The notes: a model not told the origin generated them from the sequence alone. DNA of 64,000 nt from Lachnospiraceae bacterium (GCA_016294075.1 JAEDCQ010000002.1:355898-419897), one strand, 5' to 3'. Counted from the stretch's first letter, positions 16,629 through 26,627 are shown. Made by a program: numbers and translations.

Positions 16629-17669
16629 ATGCATAGAGAGTTAAGAATAGGAGATTTATGTGCCGGGATTCCCGTGATTCAGGGCGGCATGGGTGTTGGT
16701 GTAAGCCTCTCGGGGCTTGCATCGGCAGTTGCAAGGGCCGGAGGAATCGGGATTATCTCGACTGCGCAAATCGGGTTCAGAGACCCGGATTTTGCCAAGA
16801 ATCCGATTGAATGTAATCTGCGTGCAGTTGCAGCGGAAATAAAGAAAGCAAAGGAAATGGCGCAGGGAGGCATCATAGGCGTAAATATTATGGTTGCTAC
16901 AAGAAGGTATGAGGAATATGTTAAGGCAGCGGTAAAAGCGGGAGCAGACTGTATTATTTCCGGCGCCGGACTGCCGCTGAATCTGCCCGAACTGACAAAA
17001 GGCTTTGCCACAAAGATTGCACCAATTGTGTCAAGCCGTAAATCCCTTTCCGTTATTGCAAAGTACTGGTTAAAAAAATACAACCGTAAACCGGACTTTA
17101 TTGTGATAGAAGGTCCTCAGGCGGGAGGACATCTCGGTTTTTCAAATGAAGAATTGAAAACATATACACTGCAGTCCTATGATGAAGAGATTAAATCCAT
17201 TATGGAATGTGCAAAGGAAATGGAACTGGATGCACCTGTTATTGTCGGAGGCGGCGTGTATACAAGAGAAGATATGGAACATTATCTTGCTATGGGGGCT
17301 GACGGAGTTCAGATGGGAACCCGTTTTGTGACCACAAAGGAGTGCGATGCCTCAGAAGCATATAAACAGGCATATATTGATGCAAAAAAAGAGGATATTT
17401 TAATTGTGAAAAGTCCGGTCGGAATGCCGGGAAGAGCCATTTATAATGCATTTTTGGAAAAAGTTAAGGCAGGAGAACGTTTTATGCGCGGCTGTAAGCA
17501 ATGTATCAAAAGCTGCAACCCTGCTACTGCCCCGTATTGCATTACGGAGGCGCTGATTAATGCTGTAGAGGGCAGATTGGATGAAGGTCTGATTTTTTGT
17601 GGAAGTAACGCGTATCGTGCGCAGAAGATTGAATCCGTGGCAGATATAATGGAGGAATTTTCTTTATGA
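16629..17669 (+). CDS. FabK-like / nitronate monooxygenase-family flavoprotein
   Basis: 346-residue TIM-barrel flavoprotein of the same superfamily as FabK (IPVIQGGMGVGVS, EGPQAGGHLGF, GGGVYTREDMEHYLAMGADGVQ region). It differs from FabK by an extended C-terminus with closely spaced cysteines, CKQCIKSCNPATAPYC, at about residues 290-305, which could bind metal or an Fe-S cluster. It lies between accDA and fabH and overlaps fabH by 4 bases, so it belongs to the fatty-acid operon. It might be a second enoyl reductase, an unsaturation enzyme or a detoxifying nitronate monooxygenase; the sequence alone does not decide. Confidence 0.75.
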   Translation: MHRELRIGDLCAGIPVIQGGMGVGVSLSGLASAVARAGGIGIISTAQIGFRDPDFAKNPIECNLRAVAAEIKKAKEMAQGGIIGVNIMVATRRYEEYVKAAVKAGADCIISGAGLPLNLPELTKGFATKIAPIVSSRKSLSVIAKYWLKKYNRKPDFIVIEGPQAGGHLGFSNEELKTYTLQSYDEEIKSIMECAKEMELDAPVIVGGGVYTREDMEHYLAMGADGVQMGTRFVTTKECDASEAYKQAYIDAKKEDILIVKSPVGMPGRAIYNAFLEKVKAGERFMRGCKQCIKSCNPATAPYCITEALINAVEGRLDEGLIFCGSNAYRAQKIESVADIMEEFSL

Positions 17670-18643
17670 GAATGAAGATTATCGGTACGGGAAGTGCATT
17701 ACCAAAAGTAACGGTAAGTAATAAACAAATTATGGATTGGGTGGATACATCCGATGAATGGATAAGGGAACGGACCGGTATAGCAAACAGACATCTTTCT
17801 ACCGGGGAAACGGTAGCTTCTTTGGCTGCAGAGGCATGTGAAAAGGCGTTAAAGCAGGCAGGAGTAAAAGCAGAAGAGGTGGATATGATATTACTGGCGA
17901 CCTGTTCGCCTGAATATTTGCTGCCCTGCGCGGCATGTCAGGTTCAGGAGAGGATCGGTGCGGCGAATGCTGTTGCATTTGATATCAATGCCGCCTGCTC
18001 CGGATTTTTATTCGGTCTTACAACTGCACAGGCGTATTTACAAAGCGGTATGTATAAAAAAATTCTGATAGCAGGCAGCGAGGTTTTATCCAAATTAATG
18101 AATTGGGGAGACCGTTCAACCTGTATTTTGTTTGGAGACGGAGCCGGAGCAGTTTTAATCGAAGCGGCTGAGGATACGCAGGAAAGCCGCATGATTAGCT
18201 TCTCACAGGGATCTGACGGTGCGAAGGGAATGGTATTAAGCTGCAGGGACCGATGGATTAACAATCCTCTTTATAAAGAGAATATACAGGAAGATTTTTA
18301 TGTGCAGATGGATGGGCAGGCGGTATATCGATTTGCTACTAGACAGGTCCCTGCCTGTATTCAGGATGCATTGCAGAAAGCCTTTCTTACGGTAGAGGAT
18401 ATTGATTTATTTATCCTTCATCAGGCAAATGCACGTATTATTGAGGCAGCGGCAAAACGTCTTCATGCCGACATACAAAAATTTCCCATGAATGTTGACC
18501 GTATGGGAAATATGTCTTCCGCAACCATACCGGTGCTTTTGGACGAATTAAACCGGGAAGGAAGACTGAAACGGGGTGATAAGCTTGTGCTGTCCGGATT
18601 TGGTGCGGGACTTACCTTTGGGGCTTGCGTAATTGTATGGTAA
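17666..18643 (+). CDS. fabH: 3-oxoacyl-ACP synthase III
   Basis: Starts chain synthesis by joining acetyl-CoA (or another primer) to malonyl-ACP. 325 residues. Cysteine 111 in NAACSGF, histidine in LHQANARI near 252 and asparagine in NMSSATIP near 282 make the catalytic triad. GGAGGA lies 10 bases before ATG 17666, which overlaps the previous stop as ATGA; a second in-frame ATG is at 17672. Here fabH is late in the operon rather than first. Confidence 0.95.
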   Translation: MRMKIIGTGSALPKVTVSNKQIMDWVDTSDEWIRERTGIANRHLSTGETVASLAAEACEKALKQAGVKAEEVDMILLATCSPEYLLPCAACQVQERIGAANAVAFDINAACSGFLFGLTTAQAYLQSGMYKKILIAGSEVLSKLMNWGDRSTCILFGDGAGAVLIEAAEDTQESRMISFSQGSDGAKGMVLSCRDRWINNPLYKENIQEDFYVQMDGQAVYRFATRQVPACIQDALQKAFLTVEDIDLFILHQANARIIEAAAKRLHADIQKFPMNVDRMGNMSSATIPVLLDELNREGRLKRGDKLVLSGFGAGLTFGACVIVW

Positions 18644-18687
18644 ATGCCATAATATAAAAATGTAACAGAAAAAGATTGAGGTCGGGA

Positions 18688-19140
18688 ATGGAAAAACGTA
18701 CGAATCGTCTCCTGAATGAATTGTTAGTCAATCTGTTTAACAATGTTTTGGATACGGAAGCAAAAGCTGTAATTACAGAGGAATTTAAAGACATCAGTAA
18801 TAATGATATGCACATTATAGAAGCAATCGGTATTGAAGAGCCGAGGAGTATGTCTGTAATTGCAAAGCGGCTGAATGTGACGGTCGGAACCCTGACCACC
18901 AATATGAACAGCCTTGAGGATAAAGGTTATATTGAGAGAGAACGCAGTACACAGGATAAACGGGTGGTGCTCGTATTATTGACGGAGAAAGGAAGAAAGG
19001 CTTTCTTCCATCACAGAGATTTTCATAAGCATATGATTAAAGCAATTGTAAATGACTTGGATGAGGATGAAATGAAAATATTAATCCGTTGTTTACAGGC
19101 GCTGGATGACTTTTTTGAAAGAGAAGGAACTTCACGGTAG
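18688..19140 (+). CDS. fabT: MarR-family repressor, probably FabT
   Basis: 150-residue winged-helix regulator: SMSVIAKRLNVTVGTLTTNM is the recognition helix-turn-helix, followed by the wing with RERSTQDKRVVLV and the MarR signature LTEKGRKAF. FabT of streptococci, a MarR protein, represses fatty-acid genes when acyl-ACP is abundant. The linkage to fab genes and the FabT-type boxes at 10188-10222 support the same role. GAGG lies 6 bases before ATG 18688; the TTG at 18676 is a less likely start. The terminator stem overlaps its last codons. Confidence 0.82.
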   Translation: MEKRTNRLLNELLVNLFNNVLDTEAKAVITEEFKDISNNDMHIIEAIGIEEPRSMSVIAKRLNVTVGTLTTNMNSLEDKGYIERERSTQDKRVVLVLLTEKGRKAFFHHRDFHKHMIKAIVNDLDEDEMKILIRCLQALDDFFEREGTSR

Positions 19141-19157
19141 GTGAGGTTCCTTTTTTT
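19124..19157 (+). terminator. terminator of the fatty-acid operon
   Basis: AAGGAACTTCAC (19124-19135) pairs with GTGAGGTTCCTT (19141-19152) with one G-U pair; T7 follows. The fabT stop codon lies in the loop. Confidence 0.9.
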
Positions 19158-19257
19158 ATTTTCTGATTTGTGGTATTATTCTTACAGATATTTTCAAATA
19201 TATATTGATGATTTTAAATTAATGTTGAAAACTCTGCGAGAAAGGGAATGTATTGAT

Positions 19258-21033
19258 ATGGATAAGCTGCATAGCGAATATAAGGAATATTCATTCGGTG
19301 CGCTGATGAAGCGCTTTCTTCCTTATTACAGGAAGCATATAGGAGTTATTGTAAGGGACTTATGCTGTGCAGCTCTGACTACCGTCTGTGAACTGATTCT
19401 GCCGATGATTATGCGTTATATTACGGATACCGGATTACGTGATGCTGCAAGCCTCAGTATAGCTTTGATTGGGAAAATGGCATTCCTTTATCTGGTGCTT
19501 CGAATCATTGACTGCATGGCAAATTATTATATGGCGGATATGGGACATGTCATGGGTGCAAAGATTGAAACAGATATGCGCCGTGATGCGTATTATCATT
19601 TGCAGCAGCTATCCAATACTTATTATAATAATACAAAAGTCGGTCAGATTATGGGGCGTATTACAAATGACCTTTTCGATGTGACGGAGTTTTCCCATCA
19701 TTGTCCGGAAGAATTTTTTATTGCGGCAGTCAAGATAATCGTTTCGTTTGGAATTTTATCCACCGTTAATTTGCCTCTTACTTTGATTGTCTTTTCTGTC
19801 GTTCCGCTCATGATGTTTGTGTGTATCCGGTTAAACCGTCGGAATAAGAAAGCATTTGCAAAGCAGCGTGTACAGATTGGTGAACTGAATGCGCAGATTG
19901 AAGACAGTCTTTTAGGACAAAAGGTAGTAAAGGCTTTTACGAATGAGGATATCGAATGCGGGAAATTTGAAGAGGGTAATCAGAAATTTTTAAAAATTAA
20001 AGAAGAAACGTATCGTTATATGGCATCTTTCCAGACGTCAACAAGAGCATTTGACGGACTTATGTATCTTCTGGTCATTTTATTCGGCGGCGTTTTTCTC
20101 GTAAAGGGTTATATAGGTGCAGGAGATTTGGTAGCATATACTTTGTATGTTTCTACTTTAATTGCGACCATCCGGAGAATCATTGAATTTGCTGAGCAGT
20201 TCCAGAGGGGAATAACCGGTATTGAACGCTTCTTACAGATTATGGATTCGGATATCGAAATTTTTGATGAGCCCGGTGCGGCAGAAATGCCAAAGCCCCA
20301 AGGTGAGATTACATTCAAGAAGGTGGCATTTGAATATCCGGATGATCATAACAAAGTATTCCGTAATCTGAATTTATCCGTTAGTCCGGGTGAAAAGCTT
20401 GCTATTGTGGGTCCAAGCGGCGGCGGAAAAACAACGCTTTGTAATCTGATTCCGCGTTTTTATGATGTGACGGAGGGAGAAATAAGGATTGACGGAAAAA
20501 ATATAAAAGACTACACGTTAAAGAGCCTGCGCCAAAATATCGGAATTGTACAGCAGGATGTATATCTGTTTTCGGGGACCGTAATGGAAAATATTTTATA
20601 CGGCAGACCTGATGCTTCTAAGGAAGAAGTCATGGAGGCTGCAAAAAAAGCCGGTGCCCATGAGTTTATTATGGAACTCAAAGACGGGTATGATACGTAT
20701 GTGGGAGAACGCGGCGTGAAGCTGTCCGGCGGACAAAAGCAGAGAATCAGCATTGCACGCGTGTTTTTGAAGAATCCGCCGATTATGATACTTGACGAAG
20801 CAACCTCAGCGCTTGATAATGAGAGTGAATTTGAAGTCGCAAAATCTTTGAATAAGCTTTCGGAAGGCAGAACAACCATTACAATTGCACATCGTTTATC
20901 CAGTATCAAGAATTCCGACCGTATTCTTGTTCTTACGGAAGACGGAATTGTGGAATCGGGAAATCATGAGGAGTTGATGGCAAAAAAAGGAATCTATTAT
21001 GATTTCTATACGATGGCAGACCGGATAAAATAA
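19258..21033 (+). CDS. ABC exporter, half-transporter with fused membrane and ATPase domains
   Basis: 591 residues: six transmembrane helices to about residue 320, then an ATPase domain with Walker A GPSGGGKTT (384-392), signature LSGGQKQR (about 488) and Walker B IMILDEATSALDN (about 511). This is the MsbA/LmrA-like multidrug or lipid export type, acting as a dimer. The start at 19258 has AAGGG upstream; the frame extends to 19141, but that would begin inside the terminator of the previous operon. It follows fabT, so a lipid-linked substrate is possible but unproven. Confidence 0.88.
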   Translation: MDKLHSEYKEYSFGALMKRFLPYYRKHIGVIVRDLCCAALTTVCELILPMIMRYITDTGLRDAASLSIALIGKMAFLYLVLRIIDCMANYYMADMGHVMGAKIETDMRRDAYYHLQQLSNTYYNNTKVGQIMGRITNDLFDVTEFSHHCPEEFFIAAVKIIVSFGILSTVNLPLTLIVFSVVPLMMFVCIRLNRRNKKAFAKQRVQIGELNAQIEDSLLGQKVVKAFTNEDIECGKFEEGNQKFLKIKEETYRYMASFQTSTRAFDGLMYLLVILFGGVFLVKGYIGAGDLVAYTLYVSTLIATIRRIIEFAEQFQRGITGIERFLQIMDSDIEIFDEPGAAEMPKPQGEITFKKVAFEYPDDHNKVFRNLNLSVSPGEKLAIVGPSGGGKTTLCNLIPRFYDVTEGEIRIDGKNIKDYTLKSLRQNIGIVQQDVYLFSGTVMENILYGRPDASKEEVMEAAKKAGAHEFIMELKDGYDTYVGERGVKLSGGQKQRISIARVFLKNPPIMILDEATSALDNESEFEVAKSLNKLSEGRTTITIAHRLSSIKNSDRILVLTEDGIVESGNHEELMAKKGIYYDFYTMADRIK

Positions 21034-21106
21034 AGCTGCAAGTGCTTCGAGGGTTGAAAATAGTATGATAAAACAGATTTAAAATAGAGATTGCCGGAGA
21101 AAATAT

Positions 21107-22900
21107 ATGAAGAAATTATTGATACAGTACAAAAACATATGTGTTTATGCAGCCCTTTTGGGAATATCCTATCTGACAGGTCTTTCCCTTGCGATTGTTT
21201 GTGGCTATGGCATAACGGGAATTGAAGTGATCATTCCCTGTCTTATGATTTTTGCGGGAATCGTATACCATAAGGCAATGCTTGTAACATCAAAAAAAGA
21301 GCTTGGATACGCAGCTCCAATCGGCTTTCTTTTTGCCCTTACCTTGGTTTTGGGAAGTAAGATTGAGATTTACGATGGGATTTTTTATGATTTTTCACTT
21401 ATGGATTTAGTAACATTTCCGGTCTTGGGTTTGTTTTTTTCGGCGATGATTTTACTGCTGTTTTCTTTTTCGGATAAAGTAAAGAGCAAGAATAAATCGG
21501 ATAAGACTTTGGCTTTAGAAAATGGGCAGTATTTTTTGCAGTTGATTTCCCTGCATCCGTTTGTGTGTTTATTTGTTTTATATGTAATTTGCTATCTGCC
21601 GTATTATTTGACTTTTTTTCCGGGCAACTGCGGTCCCGATACATGGGAATCCATACGGATGGTTCTGGGAGAAATTCCATGGACAAATCATCATCCGGTT
21701 TTATTTACGGGGCTTCTGATGGTTGTGATAAAGGGCACTGCCTTTTTACCGCTTACGGGTTCTGTCGGTGTGTTCAGCTTTTTACAGATGGTTTCGCTCG
21801 CGGCAGTGCTTGCCCGGTTATCTGTAAGAATCTTTAAAATGCAGGTGCCGGTAGTTGTCAAAATATTCACAGTCCTTATGTTTGCATTTCATCCGTTTAT
21901 CGGAATGTATTCTATTTATCTGACAAAGGATGTGTTTTTTGCAGAGATTATGGTTCTGCTCTGCCTGAAGCTGTACGACATAATAAAAGAAGAAGGCGCG
22001 CTTTTGGGCAAACCGTCGGAATGCATAAAGCTGTCGGTGTTGTTTTTGTTTTCATCCATGTTGCGTAATAACGGATTGTATATAACAATTGTCATGGCGG
22101 TAGTTCTTCTTTGTTCGTATAAGAAGTATCGGAAGCAGATTGCAGCGTTATTTGTATGTGCTGTAGGCTTGTTCCTGATTTGGCAGGGGCCGGTATTTGC
22201 AGCAATCGGAATTGAAAAACAGTCCTTTGCCGAAGCGGCATCCATACCGCTTCAACAGGTGGGATACGTTTTGTGGGAAGGCGGCACTTTTTCAGAAGAG
22301 GACATGGATTTTTTAGAGGAACTGATGCCGGTTGAAAAGGTAAAGGAGGTTTACCAGCCGGGCTATACCGACATGTATAAATTCGATGAAGAATTCAACG
22401 ATGCTTTTTTGAATGAAAATACAGGCAGGTTCTTAGGAGTATGGTGGAATGGCTGTAAAAATCATTTGGGAAGCTATATAAAGGCATATCTGATGCAGAC
22501 TGTCGGATATTGGCATTATGGTGAGACAAACAGTGTATGTACGCAGGGTATTACGGCGAATACATTGGGAGTGGAACAAATAGATGTGATTTCAAATGGC
22601 TTCGGCTTTTCTTCGGAGCCTGTTATGGAAAAGCTTGTCCTTGCAGGAAGAAAGGCTCCTGTTATCTGTATCTTGGGGAGTATGGCTATGCAGATTTTTA
22701 TGGTGCTTTTACTTATCATACAATATCTGCGGAGAAAAAATGGCAGATTCATACTATGGCTTTTGCCGCTTGTTTTACTGTGGGGGACTATTATGATTGC
22801 CACTCCGGCATTCTGCCTGTTGCGTTATATGTATCCGTTGTTTCTGCTATGGCCGTTTTTCCTTGCGACGTTTTTTGAAGCGGAAGAAAACATACAGTAG
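21107..22900 (+). CDS. polytopic membrane protein, DUF6020-like
   Basis: 597 residues with about 12 hydrophobic segments. The segment FFPGNCGPDTWESIR, followed by PWTNHHPVLFTGLLM, resembles the first extracellular loop of membrane glycosyltransferases that use lipid-linked sugars, and matches what I remember of DUF6020. A role in cell-surface glycan transfer is an inference, supported by the next two genes. ATG 21107 has GGAGA upstream. Confidence 0.6.
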   Translation: MKKLLIQYKNICVYAALLGISYLTGLSLAIVCGYGITGIEVIIPCLMIFAGIVYHKAMLVTSKKELGYAAPIGFLFALTLVLGSKIEIYDGIFYDFSLMDLVTFPVLGLFFSAMILLLFSFSDKVKSKNKSDKTLALENGQYFLQLISLHPFVCLFVLYVICYLPYYLTFFPGNCGPDTWESIRMVLGEIPWTNHHPVLFTGLLMVVIKGTAFLPLTGSVGVFSFLQMVSLAAVLARLSVRIFKMQVPVVVKIFTVLMFAFHPFIGMYSIYLTKDVFFAEIMVLLCLKLYDIIKEEGALLGKPSECIKLSVLFLFSSMLRNNGLYITIVMAVVLLCSYKKYRKQIAALFVCAVGLFLIWQGPVFAAIGIEKQSFAEAASIPLQQVGYVLWEGGTFSEEDMDFLEELMPVEKVKEVYQPGYTDMYKFDEEFNDAFLNENTGRFLGVWWNGCKNHLGSYIKAYLMQTVGYWHYGETNSVCTQGITANTLGVEQIDVISNGFGFSSEPVMEKLVLAGRKAPVICILGSMAMQIFMVLLLIIQYLRRKNGRFILWLLPLVLLWGTIMIATPAFCLLRYMYPLFLLWPFFLATFFEAEENIQ

Positions 22901-23022
22901 TTTTTTTATGATAAGTATATTATAATAAAAAAAGGCAGGCATGTTTTATGCTTGAGATTTATTTATTGTTTTATGAAAGAGACTTACTTATAGAAAGATA
23001 GAAGAGAAACGGAGATGCCCGA

Positions 23023-23967
23023 ATGGATAAAATTGCAGTATTGATACCTTGTTATAACGAGGAAAAAACAATTGAAAAGGTAGTTACGGATGCAAAAAGA
23101 GCACTTCCGGATGCTGTTATTTATGTTTATGACAATAATTCTTCCGATAAAACGGTCGAACTTGCCACAAAGGCAGGGGCAGTCATACGTCATGAATATA
23201 TGCAGGGAAAGGGTAATGTTATCCGCAGAATGTTCCGCGAAATTGATGCGCAGTGTTATATCATGGTAGATGGTGATGACACGTATCCGATGGAATATGC
23301 GCAGGAAATGGTTGATAGGGTTCTTTTGCATCATGCCGATATGGTAGTCGGAGACAGGCTTTCCACGACATACTTTACGGAAAACAAGAGACCGTTCCAC
23401 AATTTCGGCAATTCTCTGGTTCGTAAAAGCATCAATGGTTTATTTGATTGTGATATTAAGGATATTATGACCGGATACCGTGCATTCAGTTATTCTTTTG
23501 TGAAGACCTTCCCCGTAATGTCTAAGGGGTTTGAAATTGAAACGGAGATGACGATTCACGCAGTAAATAATAATATGCAGGTGGAAAATGTACAGGTAGA
23601 TTACCGTGACCGTCCGGAGGGCAGTGTTTCCAAGCTGAACACCTATTCCGACGGAATGAAGGTTTTATTTACGATTGTGAGACTGTTTCGAGAGTATAAA
23701 CCGTTCCGCTTTTTCTTTCTGCTTGCATTTGCATTGATGGCGGTATCGGTCGGATTTTTTGTACCGGTACTCTTAGAGTGGTTTTCTACAGGCTTGGTTG
23801 CTAAATTCCCGACTTTGATAGTATGCGGTTTTGTGGCATTGGCGGCCGTTCAGGCATTTTTTGCGGGATTGATTTTAAATAATATTTCACAAAGAGACCG
23901 TAAGGACTTTGAACTTGAGCTGATTCGTATTAAACATGAAGAAAACCTTTTGTTAAAGAACAGATAG
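23023..23967 (+). CDS. GT2 glycosyltransferase, polyprenyl-phosphate sugar synthase type
   Basis: 314 residues. N-terminal GT-A domain: VLIPCYNEEKTI, VDGDDTYPMEYA (metal-binding DxD) and MTGYRAFSYSFVKTFP, like DPM1/GtrB enzymes that make polyprenyl-phosphate sugars at the membrane. Two C-terminal hydrophobic helices at about 225-285 anchor it. GGAGAT precedes ATG 23023. It could supply lipid-linked sugar to a membrane transferase such as the preceding DUF6020-like protein. Confidence 0.85.
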   Translation: MDKIAVLIPCYNEEKTIEKVVTDAKRALPDAVIYVYDNNSSDKTVELATKAGAVIRHEYMQGKGNVIRRMFREIDAQCYIMVDGDDTYPMEYAQEMVDRVLLHHADMVVGDRLSTTYFTENKRPFHNFGNSLVRKSINGLFDCDIKDIMTGYRAFSYSFVKTFPVMSKGFEIETEMTIHAVNNNMQVENVQVDYRDRPEGSVSKLNTYSDGMKVLFTIVRLFREYKPFRFFFLLAFALMAVSVGFFVPVLLEWFSTGLVAKFPTLIVCGFVALAAVQAFFAGLILNNISQRDRKDFELELIRIKHEENLLLKNR

Positions 23968-24000
23968 AAGATAGAAGATAAAGAATAAAGGAGAAGAGCT

Positions 24001-25311
24001 ATGAAAATCGCAGTAGCGGGTACCGGTTATGTCGGTCTTGTGGCAGGCGTATGCTTTGCTGAGGTCGGACATGATGTTACTTGTGTGGATATTGATGAAA
24101 ATAAGGTTAAATTAATGGAAAGCGGCGTTTCCCCTATCTATGAAGACGGGCTGGAAGAACTGATGAAAAAAAATAATGCGACCGGACGATTGCATTATAC
24201 AACAGATTATGCAAAAGCATATCGTGAAGCAGAGGCTATTTTTATCGGTGTCGGCACGCCGGAGATGCCGGATGGCAGTGCAAATTTAAGTTACATTGCG
24301 ACAGTCTGCCGTCAGATTGCGGAATCCATCGTACATGACTGTCTTGTAGTGGTAAAGTCCACGGTTCCGATTGGAACAAATGATAAAGTGGAGCAGTTCA
24401 TCAAGGATTTTCTTGTAAATGATGTAAAGGTTGAGGTGGCTTCCAATCCCGAATTTTTAGCACAGGGAACAGCGGTACGCGATACCCTCCATGCTGCCCG
24501 TATCATTATCGGAACAGAGTCAAAAGAAGCCGAAAGTAAGCTGATGGAGATATATGAACCCTTTCATATTCCGATTGTGTCTGTGAAAAGACGTTCTGCA
24601 GAAATGATTAAATATGCCTGCAATGACTTCCTCGCATTAAAAATTTCATATATGAACGATATTGCCAATCTGTGTGAGCTTGTCGGTGCCGATATTCAGG
24701 ATGTGGCAAAAGGAATGAGCTATGATGCACGTATCGGCGAGCGCTTTTTAAATGCAGGTATCGGTTTTGGCGGAAGCTGTTTCCCCAAGGATACAAAGGC
24801 ACTCAAATTCCTTGCAAAGCAGGTCGGATATGAATTGAAGACAGTAGAGGCCTGTGTAGATGTCAATACAAGACAGAAGACAAGATTATTTGAAAAAGCA
24901 AAAGAACGTATGATTACCTTCAGCGGTCTTAAGGTAGCCGTTTTAGGTCTTACTTTTAAAGCAGGAACAGACGATTTGCGTGAAGCACCGTCTTCTGAGA
25001 ATATCAAGCTTCTGCTTGAGCAGGGGGCAGATATATATGCATATGACCCGGCCGGAGTTCCGAGAGCAAAAACAGAATTCCCCGAAGGAAAGATTGGTCG
25101 TGGCTCCATTTGCTATGTGGAATCTCCCAAAGAAGCTTTGGAAGGAGCCAATATCTGCTTTGTCTTTACGGAATGGCCGCAGATTAAGAGTGTTACTCCA
25201 CAGCAGTACAAAGAATGGATGCGTACACCGCTTGTATATGACGGACGTAATTTGTACAGCTTACAGGAAATGAAGGATACCGGTATCGAATATTACAGCA
25301 TCGGAAGATAA
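24001..25311 (+). CDS. ugd: UDP-glucose 6-dehydrogenase
   Basis: Oxidises UDP-glucose to UDP-glucuronate with two NAD+. 436 residues. AGTGYVGLVAG is the NAD loop at the start, STVPIGT and the central GFGGSCFPKD motif give catalytic Cys260; the C-terminal nucleotide-sugar domain with LGLTFKAGTDDLREAPS is complete. AAGGAG precedes the ATG. UDP-glucuronate would feed surface polysaccharides. Confidence 0.94.
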   Translation: MKIAVAGTGYVGLVAGVCFAEVGHDVTCVDIDENKVKLMESGVSPIYEDGLEELMKKNNATGRLHYTTDYAKAYREAEAIFIGVGTPEMPDGSANLSYIATVCRQIAESIVHDCLVVVKSTVPIGTNDKVEQFIKDFLVNDVKVEVASNPEFLAQGTAVRDTLHAARIIIGTESKEAESKLMEIYEPFHIPIVSVKRRSAEMIKYACNDFLALKISYMNDIANLCELVGADIQDVAKGMSYDARIGERFLNAGIGFGGSCFPKDTKALKFLAKQVGYELKTVEACVDVNTRQKTRLFEKAKERMITFSGLKVAVLGLTFKAGTDDLREAPSSENIKLLLEQGADIYAYDPAGVPRAKTEFPEGKIGRGSICYVESPKEALEGANICFVFTEWPQIKSVTPQQYKEWMRTPLVYDGRNLYSLQEMKDTGIEYYSIGR

Positions 25312-25314
25312 TAA

Positions 25315-25357
25315 AACGCCATTGCCGCAGCGTTTGCCAGGGGCGATGGCGTTTTTT
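25315..25357 (+). terminator. terminator after ugd
   Basis: AACGCCATTGCC (25315-25326) pairs with GGCGATGGCGTT (25342-25353), one G-U pair, followed by six T. Confidence 0.88.
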
Positions 25358-25408
25358 GTCCAAAAGCAAATAATTATTCTTATGAAAGAAACGGAGCACT
25401 CACAAATT

Positions 25409-26581
25409 ATGAAAAAAGAAAGAAACCACCGATTAGATGCCAAAGTAAACAGTGAACGAAAAAGAAACTGCATGATTTCCATCAGTACGCAGAGAAGCTT
25501 TATTATGGGGATTGCCATTTTATGGATAGTGTGGTTTCATACGGATCTATCGTATCAGATTCCTCTTCTTTCGTTTCTGCGGGAAACAGGATACGGCGGT
25601 GTGGACTTATTCTTTCTGTTGTCCGGTGTGGGCGCATGGTTCTCCCTGCAGAAAAATCCGGATGCGGCTTCTTATCTGAAACGTCGTGCGATGCGTATAC
25701 TGCCCTCTTATTATCCGTTTATTATCGCATGGCTTTTAATGATGAAAATAACCGGAGAGCTGTACGGAACAGAAATCATCGGAAACCTGACGATGCTGGG
25801 CTGGTGGGCACAGGGAAGAAACCAGTTTAACTGGTATGTGGATGCAATCTGGCTCTTTTATCTTTTGGCACCGGTATTTGTGGGTGTGATTGCGAAAGCA
25901 TGCAAAAAGGAACGGACTGTTGTTTTGCTTATGGCAGCGGGATTTCTGGCTTCCGCAACCTTCTTTCACAGCCTGCTTTTAACGGCGTTTTCGCGTTTGC
26001 CCGTATTTGTTCTGGGTGTTTTTCTGGGAAGTGTTATAATGCGTACAATGCAGGAGATGGAAGCAGAAAAATGTGTAAGTGTGCAAGAAACGCAAGATGA
26101 AAAGACAGAGATTAAGAATTCGGGCAAAGGTGTAGGTGCATCTTGGGTAAAGAAACATTTGTTTGACCATAATAATGTCATTTGGAATATCCTTATGCTT
26201 GCGGGCTTTGCCATTTTGTATTTGTGTCTTACAAAGTTATCCGGCTATATGTGGACATATGGTTTGTGGTGGTATCCGTTTGTGATGATTGCTCCCGGAC
26301 TTGCGCTGGATTTGGGATGTCTTGCACAGTGGTTACAAAAATCAAAAGCAGGAAATATTCTAAGACGTGGGATAAATGCAGCCGGTGAAGCTTCGTTTGA
26401 AATCTTTCTCTGGCACATCGGCCTGTTTGAATATGTGAAACCACGCTTGGAAATGAATGGAATCAGGTGGCTTATCTTGGCGGCAACAGCTATTCTTATC
26501 GGTATTGCATACCGTAAGCTTATTGAAAAAGCTGTTTCACTTCCCGGCAAGCGGATTGGAAATGATTTGGGAAAAATCTGA
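25409..26581 (+). CDS. membrane acyltransferase, acyltransferase 3 family
   Basis: About 390 residues with some ten hydrophobic helices. WFHTDLS and GYGGVDLFFLLSGVG near residues 45-70 are the typical acyltransferase-3 start, used by enzymes that O-acetylate surface glycans. The start is uncertain: the frame is open from 25322, but that lies inside the ugd terminator; ATG 25382 has no ribosome site and ATG 25409 has GGAG 12 bases upstream, so 25409 is preferred. A charged loop of about 25 residues interrupts the helices in the middle. It ends just before the flagellar promoter. Confidence 0.8.
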   Translation: MKKERNHRLDAKVNSERKRNCMISISTQRSFIMGIAILWIVWFHTDLSYQIPLLSFLRETGYGGVDLFFLLSGVGAWFSLQKNPDAASYLKRRAMRILPSYYPFIIAWLLMMKITGELYGTEIIGNLTMLGWWAQGRNQFNWYVDAIWLFYLLAPVFVGVIAKACKKERTVVLLMAAGFLASATFFHSLLLTAFSRLPVFVLGVFLGSVIMRTMQEMEAEKCVSVQETQDEKTEIKNSGKGVGASWVKKHLFDHNNVIWNILMLAGFAILYLCLTKLSGYMWTYGLWWYPFVMIAPGLALDLGCLAQWLQKSKAGNILRRGINAAGEASFEIFLWHIGLFEYVKPRLEMNGIRWLILAATAILIGIAYRKLIEKAVSLPGKRIGNDLGKI

Positions 26582-26600
26582 AAAATTTCCGGCGAAGGAC

Positions 26601-26627
26601 TAAAGATTCGGCTGAAAGAACCGATAA
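26601..26627 (+). promoter_or_regulatory. sigma-28 (SigD) promoter for flgM
   Basis: TAAA (26601-26604), 15-base spacer, ACCGATAA (26620-26627), nearly identical to the flagellar consensus TAAA-N15-GCCGATAA. Confidence 0.88.

Noticed and set aside
19141..19257. Longer start for the ABC exporter
   Set aside because: It would begin within the terminator of the fatty-acid operon.
25322..25408. Longer start for the acyltransferase
   Set aside because: The first codons lie in the ugd terminator and ATG 25382 has no ribosome site.
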